From: Luteimonas sp. RC10
Lineage (GTDB): Bacteria > Pseudomonadota > Gammaproteobacteria > Xanthomonadales > Xanthomonadaceae
Length of the DNA: 64,000 nt
Assembly: GCF_014192745.1 (NCBI RefSeq)
Contig: NZ_JACHYJ010000005.1
Span: 124,001 to 188,000 of the forward strand
Reading direction: 5' to 3'
Shown: one piece after another, positions 1 through 11,700 of the stretch
How the letters are laid out: each line of letters opens with the position of its first letter
How positions within the stretch are numbered: the first letter of the stretch is position 1
Position numbers and translations under genes: made by a program
Notes under the pieces: model-generated
What the model saw: only the letters and a program-made list of their open reading frames with translations
Database searches by the model: none
Told to the model about the DNA's origin: nothing

Positions 1-1082
1 CCTTGGCCGGCGTGCTGGCGCAGCTCGAAGGCTACGAGGCGCCTGCGGCGGCATGGGAGGCGGATCTGCTGCCGGCGCGGGTGCCGGACTTCTCGCCCGG
101 CTGGCTCGATGCGTTGTGCACCACCGGACGCCTGGCCTGGCTGCGTCTACGGCCGCGTGCTGGCGAAGGGAGCAGCGGCCACCTGCGGCAGATCCCGATC
201 GCATTGCTGCCGAGGCCGGATGCGCCGCGCTGGATGCGCCTGGCGCCCGCGCCCGCGCCCGCAGACGCGGAGGCGCTGTCTTCGCGCGCGCGCCGGGTCG
301 ACGAGGTGCTGGCACGGCAGGGGGCGTCGTTCTTCGACGACCTGCAGGCGCATACACGACTGCTGCAGACCGAGCTGGAGGACGGGCTGTCGGAGCTGGT
401 CGCTGCCGGGCGCGCGCACTGCGACAGCTTCACGGGCCTGCGCGCGTTGTTGGTGCCGCCCTCGCGTCGGCCGGCGACCGGTGGGCGCCGGCGCGGGAGG
501 CCGCTGGTCGGCATCGCCGATGCCGGGCGCTGGAGCCAGCCCAGGCGCGGTGCCGGCGGTGCCGATGCCGAGGACCTGGAGCACGTGGCGCGCGTGCTGT
601 TGCGGCGCTACGGCGTGGTCTGCTGGCGGATCCTCGATCGGGAACCCGATTGGCTGCCGCCATGGCGGGAGCTGGTGCGGGTCTACCGCCGGCTCGAGGC
701 CCGCGGCGAGATCCGCGGCGGCCGCTTCGTGGCCGGGCTGTCGGGCGAGCAGTACGCGCTGCCCGAGGCCGTCGGCCTGCTGCGTGCGGTCCGTGCGCGT
801 CCTGCGGACGGCGAACTGATCTGTGTGGGCGCGTCCGATCCGCTGAATCTCGCCGGGACGTTGCTGCCCGGCGAGCGCGTGCCCCGGCAGCTGGGCGCGC
901 GGCTGGTCCTGCGCGATGGCCGTGTGGTCGCCAGCCGCGTAGCTGATCGCTGCAGTGTCGACGATGCGCTCTCGGCCCAGGCGGCCGCCGCCGCGCGGGT
1001 GCTGCTCCAGTCTCCCGGGCCGATGCCGCGTCCCGGCCACGGCTGGCTTGGTGCAGCTGTGGCTGGTGATCAGGCCAGGTGA
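1..1082 (+). CDS. Lhr-type ATP-dependent helicase, C-terminal part (gene truncated by window start)
   Basis: The frame is open from the first bases of the window and has no convincing start, so only about the last 360 residues of a much larger protein are seen. The stretches RRLEARGEIRGGRFV and GEQYALPEAV, followed by ASDPLNLAG, are characteristic of the C-terminal region of large Lhr-family DEAD/DEAH helicases, which remodel DNA or DNA/RNA duplexes in the cytoplasm during repair. The motor domains with Walker A and DEAH motifs would lie upstream of the window, so activity cannot be judged here. It reads towards the response regulator gene, which starts about 90 bases later. The family call is firm; the start and full length are unknown. 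Confidence 0.8.
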   Translation, partial: LAGVLAQLEGYEAPAAAWEADLLPARVPDFSPGWLDALCTTGRLAWLRLRPRAGEGSSGHLRQIPIALLPRPDAPRWMRLAPAPAPADAEALSSRARRVDEVLARQGASFFDDLQAHTRLLQTELEDGLSELVAAGRAHCDSFTGLRALLVPPSRRPATGGRRRGRPLVGIADAGRWSQPRRGAGGADAEDLEHVARVLLRRYGVVCWRILDREPDWLPPWRELVRVYRRLEARGEIRGGRFVAGLSGEQYALPEAVGLLRAVRARPADGELICVGASDPLNLAGTLLPGERVPRQLGARLVLRDGRVVASRVADRCSVDDALSAQAAAAARVLLQSPGPMPRPGHGWLGAAVAGDQAR

Positions 1083-1172
1083 CGGTGCCAGGATCAGCGC
1101 TCACCGGGGTTTTGCTATCGTTGTCGAATGACCCGCGGGGAGAGGCGCCCGCTTCGGAATGGGATAGATGGC

Positions 1173-1898
1173 GTGAACGGGGCGGCGGTTGAGCGTGTCA
1201 GAGTCGCGGTGGTCGAGGACGACGACGAGCTGCGTGACGAGATCCTGGTGCCCTTGCTGCGTGCAGCCGGGTTCGAGGCGACCGGCATGCCCGGCGCGCT
1301 GGCGCTGTATCGCGATCTGGTGGCCAGCCGGTACGACTTGGTGCTGCTCGATGTCGGCCTGCCGGACGAGGACGGCTTCGCGATCGCCCGCCATCTGCGC
1401 GAGGCTGCCCCCACGATCGGGCTGGTCATGTTGACCGGCTACGTGTCCAACAGCGACCGGCTGCGTGGGTTGGAAGCCGGGGTCGATGCGTATCTGACCA
1501 AGCCGGTCGAGGCCAGCGCGTTGATCGCCACGCTGCGCAACCTCTCGCGCCGCGTCGTCCCTTCCGACGGCAGCGAAGGCGGCGAGATGGGGGAGGAGGG
1601 CAGTGGCGAGACCGGCTGGCGGCTCGACGAGCGTGGGTGGAACATCCTGCTGCCCGACGGCCGCGCGGTCGAACTCACGCTCGCCGAGCAGCAAGTCATG
1701 CGCCGACTCGCCGGCTCGCCGGGACAGCCGGTGCGACGCGAGGACCTGATCGCCGGGCTCGTCGACGACGTGCACGAGTTCGATCCCCATCGGCTTGAGA
1801 TGCTGGTCTATCGCCTGCGGCGCAAATGCCAGGACAGCACCGGGATGGCACTGCCACTGCGCTCGGTCCGCGGGGTAGGGTACGTGCTGACCTGGTGA
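1173..1898 (+). CDS. OmpR/PhoB-type response regulator transcription factor (orphan)
   Basis: This is a two-domain response regulator of about 241 residues. The receiver domain shows the acidic pocket VEDDDE, the phospho-acceptor aspartate in LVLLDVGLP (residue 60 from this start) and the conserved lysine in YLTKPV. The C-terminal part is a winged-helix DNA-binding domain ending in the typical RSVRGVGYV. I chose GTG 1173 because it puts the receiver close to the N-terminus; ATG 1128 would add 15 poorly conserved residues and also remains possible. No histidine kinase is encoded in the window, so its partner is unknown. It lies directly upstream of the surface-protein locus in the same direction, and control of that locus is a guess from position only. 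Confidence 0.85.
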   Translation: MNGAAVERVRVAVVEDDDELRDEILVPLLRAAGFEATGMPGALALYRDLVASRYDLVLLDVGLPDEDGFAIARHLREAAPTIGLVMLTGYVSNSDRLRGLEAGVDAYLTKPVEASALIATLRNLSRRVVPSDGSEGGEMGEEGSGETGWRLDERGWNILLPDGRAVELTLAEQQVMRRLAGSPGQPVRREDLIAGLVDDVHEFDPHRLEMLVYRLRRKCQDSTGMALPLRSVRGVGYVLTW

Positions 1899-2557
1899 TG
1901 GTGGTACTGGCGGGCTGATGCGAGGCGCGCCGGGCATGGACCGGCCGAGGCGGGCGCTTCGGTGCGGGGTCTGGATGTTCGTGGCATCCGAACCGGAGCA
2001 ATGGGCGGTTCGGCGATCCCCCGATGCGATCAAGCGCGCAGCCTCGATGCGCAGAAATTGCAGGGGGCACCCCGATGACAGCAGCGCCGGCAGTGCGTCC
2101 GTCGTGGTGCCGGCCTGACGCCACCTGCAATGGTTGTCTGATCTGCCTGCAGTCTCTCGGGATCACTCCGCCGGGTGCGTGCGCTGACCAGCCGCAGAGC
2201 TGTACAGCCGTCGGCCGGACGCGATCGATGGCCCAGTTGCCGTCGTCCGCCGGGAGAGGGCGAGTCCGATGTGGACGGTTGCCGAAGACGCACTTGCCGG
2301 GCTTGAACCATCCCCCGTCTTATCTTCAGTCGAGCGCAATCGCGTGCCGCCTGGACTTCATCTTAGGGCGGCGACGGCAAGGCCGGACACAGATTGCCCT
2401 GTTTTACGTGGCCCTGCGTCGGATCGACAGCGCCCAAGAACTGAATGAATACGCCAGTTTTCAGTGTCATCGGATCGGCCAGTGTTTTCTGAATGCGTGT
2501 TATTTATCTCACCGATTCTCTCACTCGCTAACATAAGGCGATGTAGAAAATCTGTGA
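1899..2557. other. Gene-free spacer upstream of the surface-protein locus
   Basis: About 660 bases separate the response regulator from the promoter of the giant repeat protein. Short frames exist here (for example 2024-2536 on the plus strand), but their translations are low-complexity, lack a recognisable domain and show none of the codon bias of the neighbours. The second half, from about 2300 on, is clearly more AT-rich than the rest of the window, as expected for a regulatory region. I recognise no RNA gene here. Confidence 0.5.
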
Positions 2558-2586
2558 TTGACGTCGAATTATTGCGTGCATAAAAT
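2558..2586 (+). promoter_or_regulatory. Sigma-70 promoter of the giant repeat-protein gene
   Basis: A -35 hexamer TTGACG (2558-2563) and a -10 hexamer TAAAAT (2581-2586) are separated by exactly 17 bases in a locally AT-rich stretch. This is one of the best consensus promoters visible in the window. Transcription would begin near base 2593, leaving a leader of about 165 bases before the preferred start codon at 2757. Confidence 0.7.
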
Positions 2587-2647
2587 GCCGTCCGCCCGCC
2601 GTGGGTGCTTTTGGCGCGGGCGACTTATTACGCGGGGAACGTCCTTT

Positions 2648-2701
2648 CTGAACGACGAGCTCGATCGAGCTCTTTTGTCGCGCGGCCGAATCGTCGTTCA
2701 G
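2648..2701 (+). promoter_or_regulatory. Folded 5' leader of the giant repeat-protein gene
   Basis: Within the leader, CTGAACGACG (2648-2657) is the exact reverse complement of CGTCGTTCAG (2692-2701), giving a 10-bp stem. Nested inside is the perfect palindrome GAGCTCGATCGAGCTC (2657-2672), which can form a second stem-loop and is followed at once by TTTTG, like a small intrinsic terminator. The two structures share base 2657 and could be alternatives, as in an attenuator. No regulatory protein or ligand can be named. Confidence 0.45.
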
Positions 2702-2756
2702 GGAAATGCGGGTCCGTCGATCTCGGGCCATGGCAGGTTTTTCGGGGGATTGCGGG

Positions 2757-5700
2757 ATGCTGTTGAACAACATCCGGGCGGCCGCATCGGCCGCCGGCGG
2801 TACGGTATTGGCGTGTCTTCTGGGACTGGCAGGAGCGTCTCCGGCGTTCGCGCAGTCGACGTCCGTGACCAACGTCGCGACCGTCTCCGCGCCGGCGGGT
2901 ACCAACGACATCGATCTTGCCAACAACACCGCGAACGCGACGGTCACTGTGGCGCGTCCGGTCGTGGAGGTCGTCAAGAGCGCTGACCCGCTTGCCGGCT
3001 CGATCGTGACCGCAGGGCAGGTCATCACCTACACGCTGAACGTACGTGTGACCGAAGCCGCCACCCAGTCCGACGTCGTGTTGAGCGATACGCTCAGCGC
3101 GGGCCTGATCTTCGGCGCGGTGACCAGCGCCGGCAGCTTCGTCGAAGGGGGGAGCGGCAACGCCCGCACCTTCACCTTGCCGACCGGGACGGCGCCGGGC
3201 GAGTACAGCGTCGTCTACACCGCCACTGTCAGCGCGGATGCGCAGACGTCGGTCGGGAACGTGGTGATCGCCACGGGCGGCGGCGATCCGGACGATCCGC
3301 AGCCCCCCTCGCCGACCTGCACGAGCTGCGCCACCGAGCATCCCTTGGCCTCGGTCGTGACGGTGACGAAGACCTCCGACCCGGTGTCGGGCAGCGAGGT
3401 GTCGCCTGGCGACACGTTGACCTACACGGTGACCGCAACGGTCGCCAGTGCGGCGACCACCGAAATGTTGACCCTGGCCGATACGCTGGGAGCGGGTCTG
3501 ACCTTCGGTGCAGTGACCAATGCGGGCGCGTTTGCCTGCACGGGCACGCTGACCTGCACGCTGCCGGCGGGCACCCTGCCGGGCACGTACACGCTGACCT
3601 ATACGGCCACGGTGGACGCCGCGGCAACCGGTAGCGTCGGTAACGTCGTGACGGCGACCACGCCGCCGGGTGGCAACGACCCGCCGCCGGTCTGCACGAC
3701 CTGCGAGACCGAGCATCCGGTCGTCGCGACGTCGATCACGGTGAGCAAGAGCTCCAACCCGGCCTCGGGCAGCGAGGTGTCGCCTGGCGACACGCTGACC
3801 TACACGCTGACCGCGACGGTTGCGAACTCGGCCACGACCGAAGTGCTGACGCTGAGCGATACGCTCGGATCAGGTCTGACCTTCGGAGCCGTCACCGACG
3901 CCGGCGCATTCGCCTGCACCGGCGCACTGACTTGCACCTTGCCGGCTGGCATGCTGCCGGGCACGTACACGCTGACCTACACCGCGACCGTCAATGCGGA
4001 CGCGACCGGCAACGTGGGCAATGTCGTGACGGCGACCACGCCTCCGGGTGGCAACGACCCCGAGCCGGTGTGCACCACCTGCGAAACCGAACATCCGGTC
4101 GTCGCGACCTCGATCACGGTGAGCAAGAGCTCCAACCCGGCCTCGGGCAGTGAGGTGTCGCCTGGCGACACGCTGACCTACACCCTGACCGCGACGGTCG
4201 CGAACTCAGCCACGACCGAAGTGTTGACCCTGAGCGATACGCTCGGATCGGGTCTGACGTTCGGTGCCGTGATCGATGCCGGCGCATTTGCCTGCACCGG
4301 TGCGCTGAGCTGCACCTTGCCTGCTGGCACCTTGCCGGGCAGCTACACGCTGACTTACACCGCGACCGTCAATGCGGACGCGACCGGCAGCGTGGGCAAT
4401 GTCGTGACGGCGAGCACGCCGCCGGGTGGCAATGACCCCGAGCCGGTGTGCACGACTTGCGAGACCGAACATCCGGTCGTCGCGACCTCGATCACGGTGA
4501 GCAAGAGCTCGAATCCGGCATCGGGTAGCGAGGTGTCACCTGGCGACACGCTGACCTACACGCTGGCCGCGACGGTTGCGAATTCGGCCACGACCGAGGT
4601 GCTGACGCTGGCCGACACGCTGGGCGCAGGTCTGACGTTCGGTGCAGTCACCGAAGCGGGCGCGTTTGCCTGCACGGGCGCGCTGACCTGCACGCTGCCG
4701 GCGGGCACGCTGCCGGGCACGTACACGCTGACCTACACCGCGACCGTCAATGCGGACGCGACCGGCAACGTGGGCAATGTCGTGACGGCGACCACGCCTC
4801 CGGGTGGCAACGACCCCGAGCCGGTGTGCACCACCTGCGAGACTGAACATCCGATCGTCGCGACGTCGATCACCGTGAGCAAGAGCTCCAACCCGGCTTC
4901 GGGTAGCGAGGTGTCGCCTGGCGACACGCTGACCTACACGCTGACCGCGACGGTCGCCAATTCGGCGACGACCGAAGTGCTGACGCTCGCCGATACGCTG
5001 GGCGCAGGTCTTACGTTCGGTGCAGTGACCGATGCAGGTGCGTTTGCCTGCACGGGCGCGCTGACCTGCACGCTGCCGGCCGGTACGCTGCCGGGCACGT
5101 ACACGCTGACCTACACCGCGACCGTCAATGCGGATGCGACGGGGAGCGTCGGTAACGTCGTGACGGCGACCACCCCGCCGGGCGGCAACGATCCGCCGCC
5201 GGTCTGCACGACCTGCGAGACCGAACATCCGGTCGTCGCCACGTCGATCACCGTGAGCAAGAGCTCGAACCCGGCGTCAGGCAGCGAAGTGTCGCCTGGC
5301 GACACGCTGACCTATGCGCTGACCGTGACGGTCGCCAACTCGGCCACGACCGAGGTGCTGACGCTCTCTGACACGCTGGGCGCAGGTCTGACCTTTGGTG
5401 CAGTGACCGATGCAGGTGCATTTGCCTGCACTGGTGCGCTGGCCTGCACGCTGCCGGCCGGCGCGCTGCCGGGCACGTACACGCTGACCTATACCGCGAC
5501 CGTCAATGCGGACGCGACCGGCAGCGTGGGCAATGTCGTCGTGGCAACCACGCCTCCGGGTGGCAACGATCCGGAGCCGGTGTGCACGACTTGCGAAACC
5601 GAGCATCCGGTCGTCGCCACGTCGATCACCGTGAGCAAGAGCTCGAACCCGGCGTCAGGCAGCGAAGTGTCGCCTGGCGACACGCTGACCTACACGTTGA

Positions 5701-8700
5701 CCGCGACGATTACCAACTCGGCGACGACCGAGGTGCTGACGCTCGCCGACACGCTGGGCGCGGGCCTGACCTTCGGTGCCGTGACCGATGCGGGCGCGTT
5801 TGCCTGCACCGGTGCGCTGAGCTGCACGCTGCCTGCCGGCACCTTGCCGGGCAGTTATACGCTGACCTATACGGCCACGGTGGACGCCGCGGCAACTGGT
5901 AGCGTCGGCAACGTCGTTGTGGCAACCAACCCGCCGGGCGGCAATGACCCCGAGCCGGTGTGCACGACCTGCGAGACCGAGCATCCGGTCGTTGCGACCT
6001 CGGTCACGGTCAGCAAGAGCTCGAATCCGGCATCGGGTAGCGAGGTGTCACCTGGCGACGCGCTGACCTACACGCTGAACGTGACGGTCGCGAACTCGGC
6101 GACGACCGAAGTGCTGACCCTGAGCGATACGCTTGGGGCTGGCTTGACCTTTGGTGCGGTCACCGACGCGGGCGCGTTTGCCTGCACCGGTGCGCTGACC
6201 TGCACGCTGCCGGCCGGTACGCTGCCGGGCACGTACACGCTGACCTATACCGCGACCGTCAATGCGGACGCGACCGGCAGCGTGGGCAATGTCGTGACGG
6301 CGAGCACGCCGCCGGGTGGCAATGACCCCGAGCCGGTGTGCACCACCTGCGAGACCGAACATCCGGTCGTTGCGACCTCGATCACCGTGAGCAAGAGCTC
6401 CAACCCGGCCTTGGGTAGCGAGGTGTCGCCCGGCGACACGCTGACCTACACGCTGACCGCGACGGTCGCCAATTCGGCCACGACGGAAGTGTTGACCCTG
6501 GCCGATACGCTGGGCGCGGGTCTGACCTTCGGTGCGGTCACCGACGCGGGCGCGTTTGCCTGCACGGGCGCACTGACCTGCACCTTGCCAGCGGGCACGC
6601 TGCCAGGCAGCTACACGCTGACGTACACCGCAACCGTCAATGCGGATGCGACTGGGACGGTGGGCAACGTTGTTGTGGCGACCAACCCGCCGGGCGGGAA
6701 TGACCCCGAGCCGGTGTGCACGACCTGCGAGACCGAGCATCCGGTCGTCGCGACGGCGATCACAGTGACGAAGAGCTCGAACCCGGCCTCGGGTAGCGAA
6801 GTGTCGCCCGGCGACACGCTGACCTACACGCTGACGGCGACGGTTGCCAATTCGGCCACGACGGAAGTGTTGACCCTGGCCGATACGCTGGGCGCAGGTC
6901 TGACCTTCGGGTCGGTCACCAACGCCGGTGCGTTCACCTGCACGGGCGCGCTGACCTGCACGCTGCCTGCCGGCACCCTGCCGGGCACGTACACGCTGAC
7001 CTACACCGCGACCGTCAATGCGGATGCGACGGGCAGCGTGGGCAACGTCGTGACGGCGACCACCCCGCCGGGTGGCAACGACCCGCCGCCGGTGTGCACC
7101 ACCTGCGAGACCGAACACCCGATCGTCGCGACGTCGATCACGGTGAGCAAGAGCTCGAACCCGGCCTCGGGCAGCGAAGTGTCGCCCGGCGACACGCTGA
7201 CCTACACGCTGACCGCGACGGTTGCCAATTCGGCCACGACCGAGGTGCTGACCCTGAGCGATACGCTCGGTGCTGGCCTGACCTTCGGGTCGGTCACCAA
7301 CGCCGGCGCGTTCACCTGCACCGGCGCGCTGACCTGCACGCTGCCGGCCGGCACGTTGCCGGGCACGTACACGCTGACCTACACCGCGACCGTCAATGCA
7401 GATGCGACGGGCAGCGTGGGCAATGTCGTGACAGCGACCACACCGCCGGGTGGGAACGACCCGCCGCCGGTCTGCACGACCTGCGAAACCGAACACCCGG
7501 TCGTCGCGACGTCGATCACGGTGAGCAAGAGCTCGAATCCGACCTCGGGCAGCGAAGTGTCGCCTGGCGACACGCTGACCTACACGTTGACCGCGACGAT
7601 TGCCAACTCGGCGACGACCGAGGTGCTGACGCTCGCCGACACGCTGGGCGCGGGCCTGACGTTCGGTGCTGTCACCGACGCCGGCGCATTCGCCTGCACC
7701 GGTGCGCTGAGCTGCACCTTGCCTGCCGGCACCTTGCCGGGCACGTACACGCTGACCTATACCGCGACCGTCAATGCAGATGCGACGGGCAGCGTGGGCA
7801 ATGTCGTGACAGCGACCACACCGCCGGGTGGGAACGACCCGCCGCCGGTCTGCACGACCTGCGAAACCGAACACCCGGTCGTCGCGACGTCGATCACGGT
7901 GAGCAAGAGCTCGAATCCGACCTCGGGCAGCGAAGTGTCGCCTGGCGACACGCTGACCTACACGTTGACCGCGACGATTGCCAACTCGGCGACGACCGAG
8001 GTGCTGACGCTCGCCGACACGCTGGGCGCGGGCCTGACGTTCGGTGCTGTCACCGACGCCGGCGCATTCGCCTGCACCGGTGCGCTGAGCTGCACCTTGC
8101 CTGCCGGCACCTTGCCGGGCACGTACACGCTGACCTATACCGCGACCGTCAATGCGGATGCGACGGGCAGCGTGGGCAATGTCGTGACGGCAACCACGCC
8201 TCCGGGCGGTAATGACCCCGAGCCGGTGTGCACGACCTGCGAGACCGAGCATCCGGTCGTTGCGACCTCGATCACGGTGAGCAAGAGCTCGAACCCGGCG
8301 TCGGGCAGTGAGGTGTCGCCTGGCGACACGCTGACCTACACGTTGACCGCGACGGTCGCCAACTCGGCGACGACCGAGGTGCTGACGCTCTCTGACACGC
8401 TCGGCGCGGGCCTGACCTTCGGTGCCGTGACCGATGCGGGCGCGTTTGCCTGCACCGGTGCGCTGAGCTGCACGCTGCCGGCGGGCACCTTGCCGGGCAG
8501 CTACACGCTGACTTACACCGCGACCGTCAATGCGGATGCGACCGGTAGCGTGGGCAATGTCGTGATTGCGACCAACCCGCCTGGCAGGAACGATCCGCCG
8601 CCGGTGTGCACCACCTGCGAGACCGAACATCCGGTCGTCGCGACGTCGATCACCGTGAGCAAGAGCTCCAACCCGGCGTCGGGCAGCGAAGTGTCGCCTG

Positions 8701-11700
8701 GCGACACGCTGACCTACACGCTGACCGCGACGATTGCGAACTCTGCCACGACCGAAGTGTTGACGCTGGCCGATACCCTCGGCACCGGTCTGACCTTCGG
8801 TGCGGTCACCGACGCGGGCGCGTTTGCCTGCACGGGCGCACTGACCTGCACCTTGCCAGCGGGCACGCTGCCAGGCAGCTACACGCTGACGTACACCGCA
8901 ACCGTCAATGCGGATGCGACTGGGACGGTGGGCAACGTTGTTGTGGCGACCAACCCGCCGGGCGGGAATGACCCCGAGCCGGTGTGCACGACCTGCGAGA
9001 CCGAACATCCGGTCGTCGCGACGTCGATCACCGTGAGCAAGAGCTCCAACCCGGCCTCGGGTAGCGAAGTGTCACCTGGCGACACGCTGACCTACACGCT
9101 GACCGCGACGGTTGCGAACTCGGCCACGACCGAAGTGCTGACCCTGGCCGACACGCTGGGGAGCGGCCTGACCTTCGGTGCCGTCACCGATACGGGCGCG
9201 TTTGCTTGCACGGGCGCGCTGACCTGCACGCTGCCGGCTGGCACGCTGCCGGGTGTCTACACGCTGACCTACACCGCGACCGTCAATGCGGATGCAACCG
9301 GCAGTGTCGGCAATGTCGTCGTGGCGAGCATCCCGCCGGGCGGCAATGACCCCGAGCCGGTGTGCACGACCTGCGAGACCGAGCATCCGGTCGTCGCCAC
9401 GTCGATCACCGTGAGCAAGAGTTCCAACCCGGCGTCGGGCAGCGAGGTGTCGCCTGGCGACACGCTGACCTACACGCTGACCGCGACGGTCGCCAACTCG
9501 GCGACGACCGAAGTGCTGACCCTGGCCGACACGCTGGGCGCAGGTCTGACCTTTGGTGCCGTGACCGATGCGGGCGCGTTTGCCTGCACGGGCGCGCTGA
9601 CCTGCACGCTGCCGGCCGGCACCCTGCCGGGCACGTACACGCTGACCTACACCGCGACCGTCAATGCGGATGCGACCGGCACCCTGAGCAACGTCGTCGT
9701 GGCGAGCACGCCGCCGGGTGGAAATGATCCCGAGCCGGTGTGCACCACCTGCCAGACCGAGCATGAGGTTGAGCAGCCGACGATCGAGGTCATCAAGACT
9801 TCCGAGCCAGGGAACGGTACGGAAGTGCGCGCAGGCGATGTGCTCGTCTACACGCTGACCGTGGTCGTTGCCAACTCGGCCACCCTCGACACGCTCACGC
9901 TGACCGACACGCTCGGCGCCGGCCTGAGCTTCGGCGAAGTGACCGACGCTGGCGCGTTCACCTGCACGGGCGCGCTGACCTGCACTTTGCCTGCGGGCAC
10001 GCTCCCGGGCCGCTATGCGCTGACGTACACGGCCACCGTGGACAGCACCGCCACCGGAACCGTCGGCAACGTCGTGATCGCCAGCGGCGGCACCGGCGAG
10101 AACGGTCCTCCCCCAGTGTGCGGCGCGTGCAGCACTGAGCATCCGCTGGCAGAGCCGCGCGTGCGCATCGCCAAGCACGCCACGCCCGGCGAGGCGCAGG
10201 AAGTAAAGGTCGGCGACGTCATCGAGTACACACTGACCGTGGATGTCGCGAATTCGGCCACACGCTCGGATCTGCGGTTGTCCGACACCCCCGGGCAGGG
10301 CCTGGCGGTGGGTATGTTGCCGACGGGCTGTCTTGCCGAGGGCGGCAACGTGGTCTGCATGCTGCCCGCCGGCACCGTGCCGGGCACCTACACCTTCGTC
10401 TATCCGGCCACGGTGACCGCCGATGCGATCGGCACGGTGGAGAACCGGGTGTTCGGTGGCTATACGGACGAAGGCGGTGGTTCGGAGCCCGAGTGCACCA
10501 CCTGTCAGACCCGCCATGAGGTGTCCGACAAGGCGCAGCTGCGCATCAGCAAGGCGGTCGGCAGCCGAACCGTGAAGATCGGGGACCTGGTGCGCTACAC
10601 CGTGACGGTGGAGAACGTGGGCGCGGTGAACGTGACCGACGGCATCGTCGTGGACACGCCGCCTGCGGGCTTCAGCTACGTCGAAGGGTCGATGGCGGTC
10701 GCCGATCGCGATGGCGCGTTCACTCTGACCGGCCAGTACCCGCTGCGCATCGGTGGCATCGACATCGCTGTCGGTGACCGCGCCACCATCGTGTATCTGC
10801 TGCGTGTGGGCGCAGGCGTGCGACAGGGCGTACACATCAATGAAGCGGTCGCGGTCGATGCGACCGGGACGCCGGTGTCCAATGTGGCGACTGCTCAGGT
10901 GTCGCTGGAGTCGGACCCCTTGCTCGACGACAGCCTGGTCTTCGGCACCGTGTTCGACGATCGCGACGGTGACGGTTGGCAGGACCGCGCGGATCTGTCC
11001 GAAGTGCAGGTGCAGGGCGGCTTCGCGTCCGACCTGTACGTTGCCGGGTCGACGACGATCGACCGCGGCAATGGCCCGCAGCCGCTCGCCGATGCCAGCG
11101 CGCCGCTGCTCCACGGCATCGAGATCGGTGCGATCTCCGCGCGGCAGTCCGTGGGCGATCCTGCCGAGGCCCATCGTGTGATCATCCGCCAGCGTCTGAC
11201 CGCGCCCGATTTCACCGACGACTTCGTTCTGGTCAGTGGGCAGGGCGTCACGGTGCGCATGGCGGCCGACGGGTCGACCCGGACAGAGCGCGATGGCGAG
11301 GCGGCGAAGGGGCTCAATGCCGCCGAGCCGGTGGTGACGCGCCGCGTGTCGGCGGTCGAGAACGGATACGAAGTGGCCTACATCGTCGAGAACCACGGCA
11401 TCGACGAGCGTGGTATTCCTGGCGTGCGGATCGCGTCGGTGGAGGGGCTGCTGATCGAGACGGATCAGTACGGCCGCTATCACCTGGCCGATGTGCAGGG
11501 CGGGGACTGGCGCCATGGTCGCAACTTCATCCTGAAGGTCGATCCGGCCACATTGCCGCCGGGCACCGAGTTCACCACCGCGAACCCGCTGGTGCGGCGT
11601 GTCACGCCCGGCTTGCCGGTCCGCTTCGATTTCGGTGTGCGCCTGCCGGTCGAGCAGATACCGGGTGGCGAGCAGCGGATCGATCTGGAACTGGGCGAAG

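Noticed and set aside
2024-2536. A 170-residue plus-strand frame in the region ahead of the giant gene
   Set aside because: It has no recognisable domain, its second half is in the AT-rich promoter region, and it lacks a ribosome-binding site.
6048-9008. Open frame of almost 1000 codons on the minus strand under the repeat array
   Set aside because: It is the antisense shadow of a 378-bp repeated, GC-rich gene; its translation is a monotonous Arg/Gly/His-rich repeat without domains.
3345-10148. Possible CRISPR array or satellite because of regular direct repeats
   Set aside because: The period is 378 bases, the units are translated in one frame as a DUF11 domain, and there are no spacers or cas genes.
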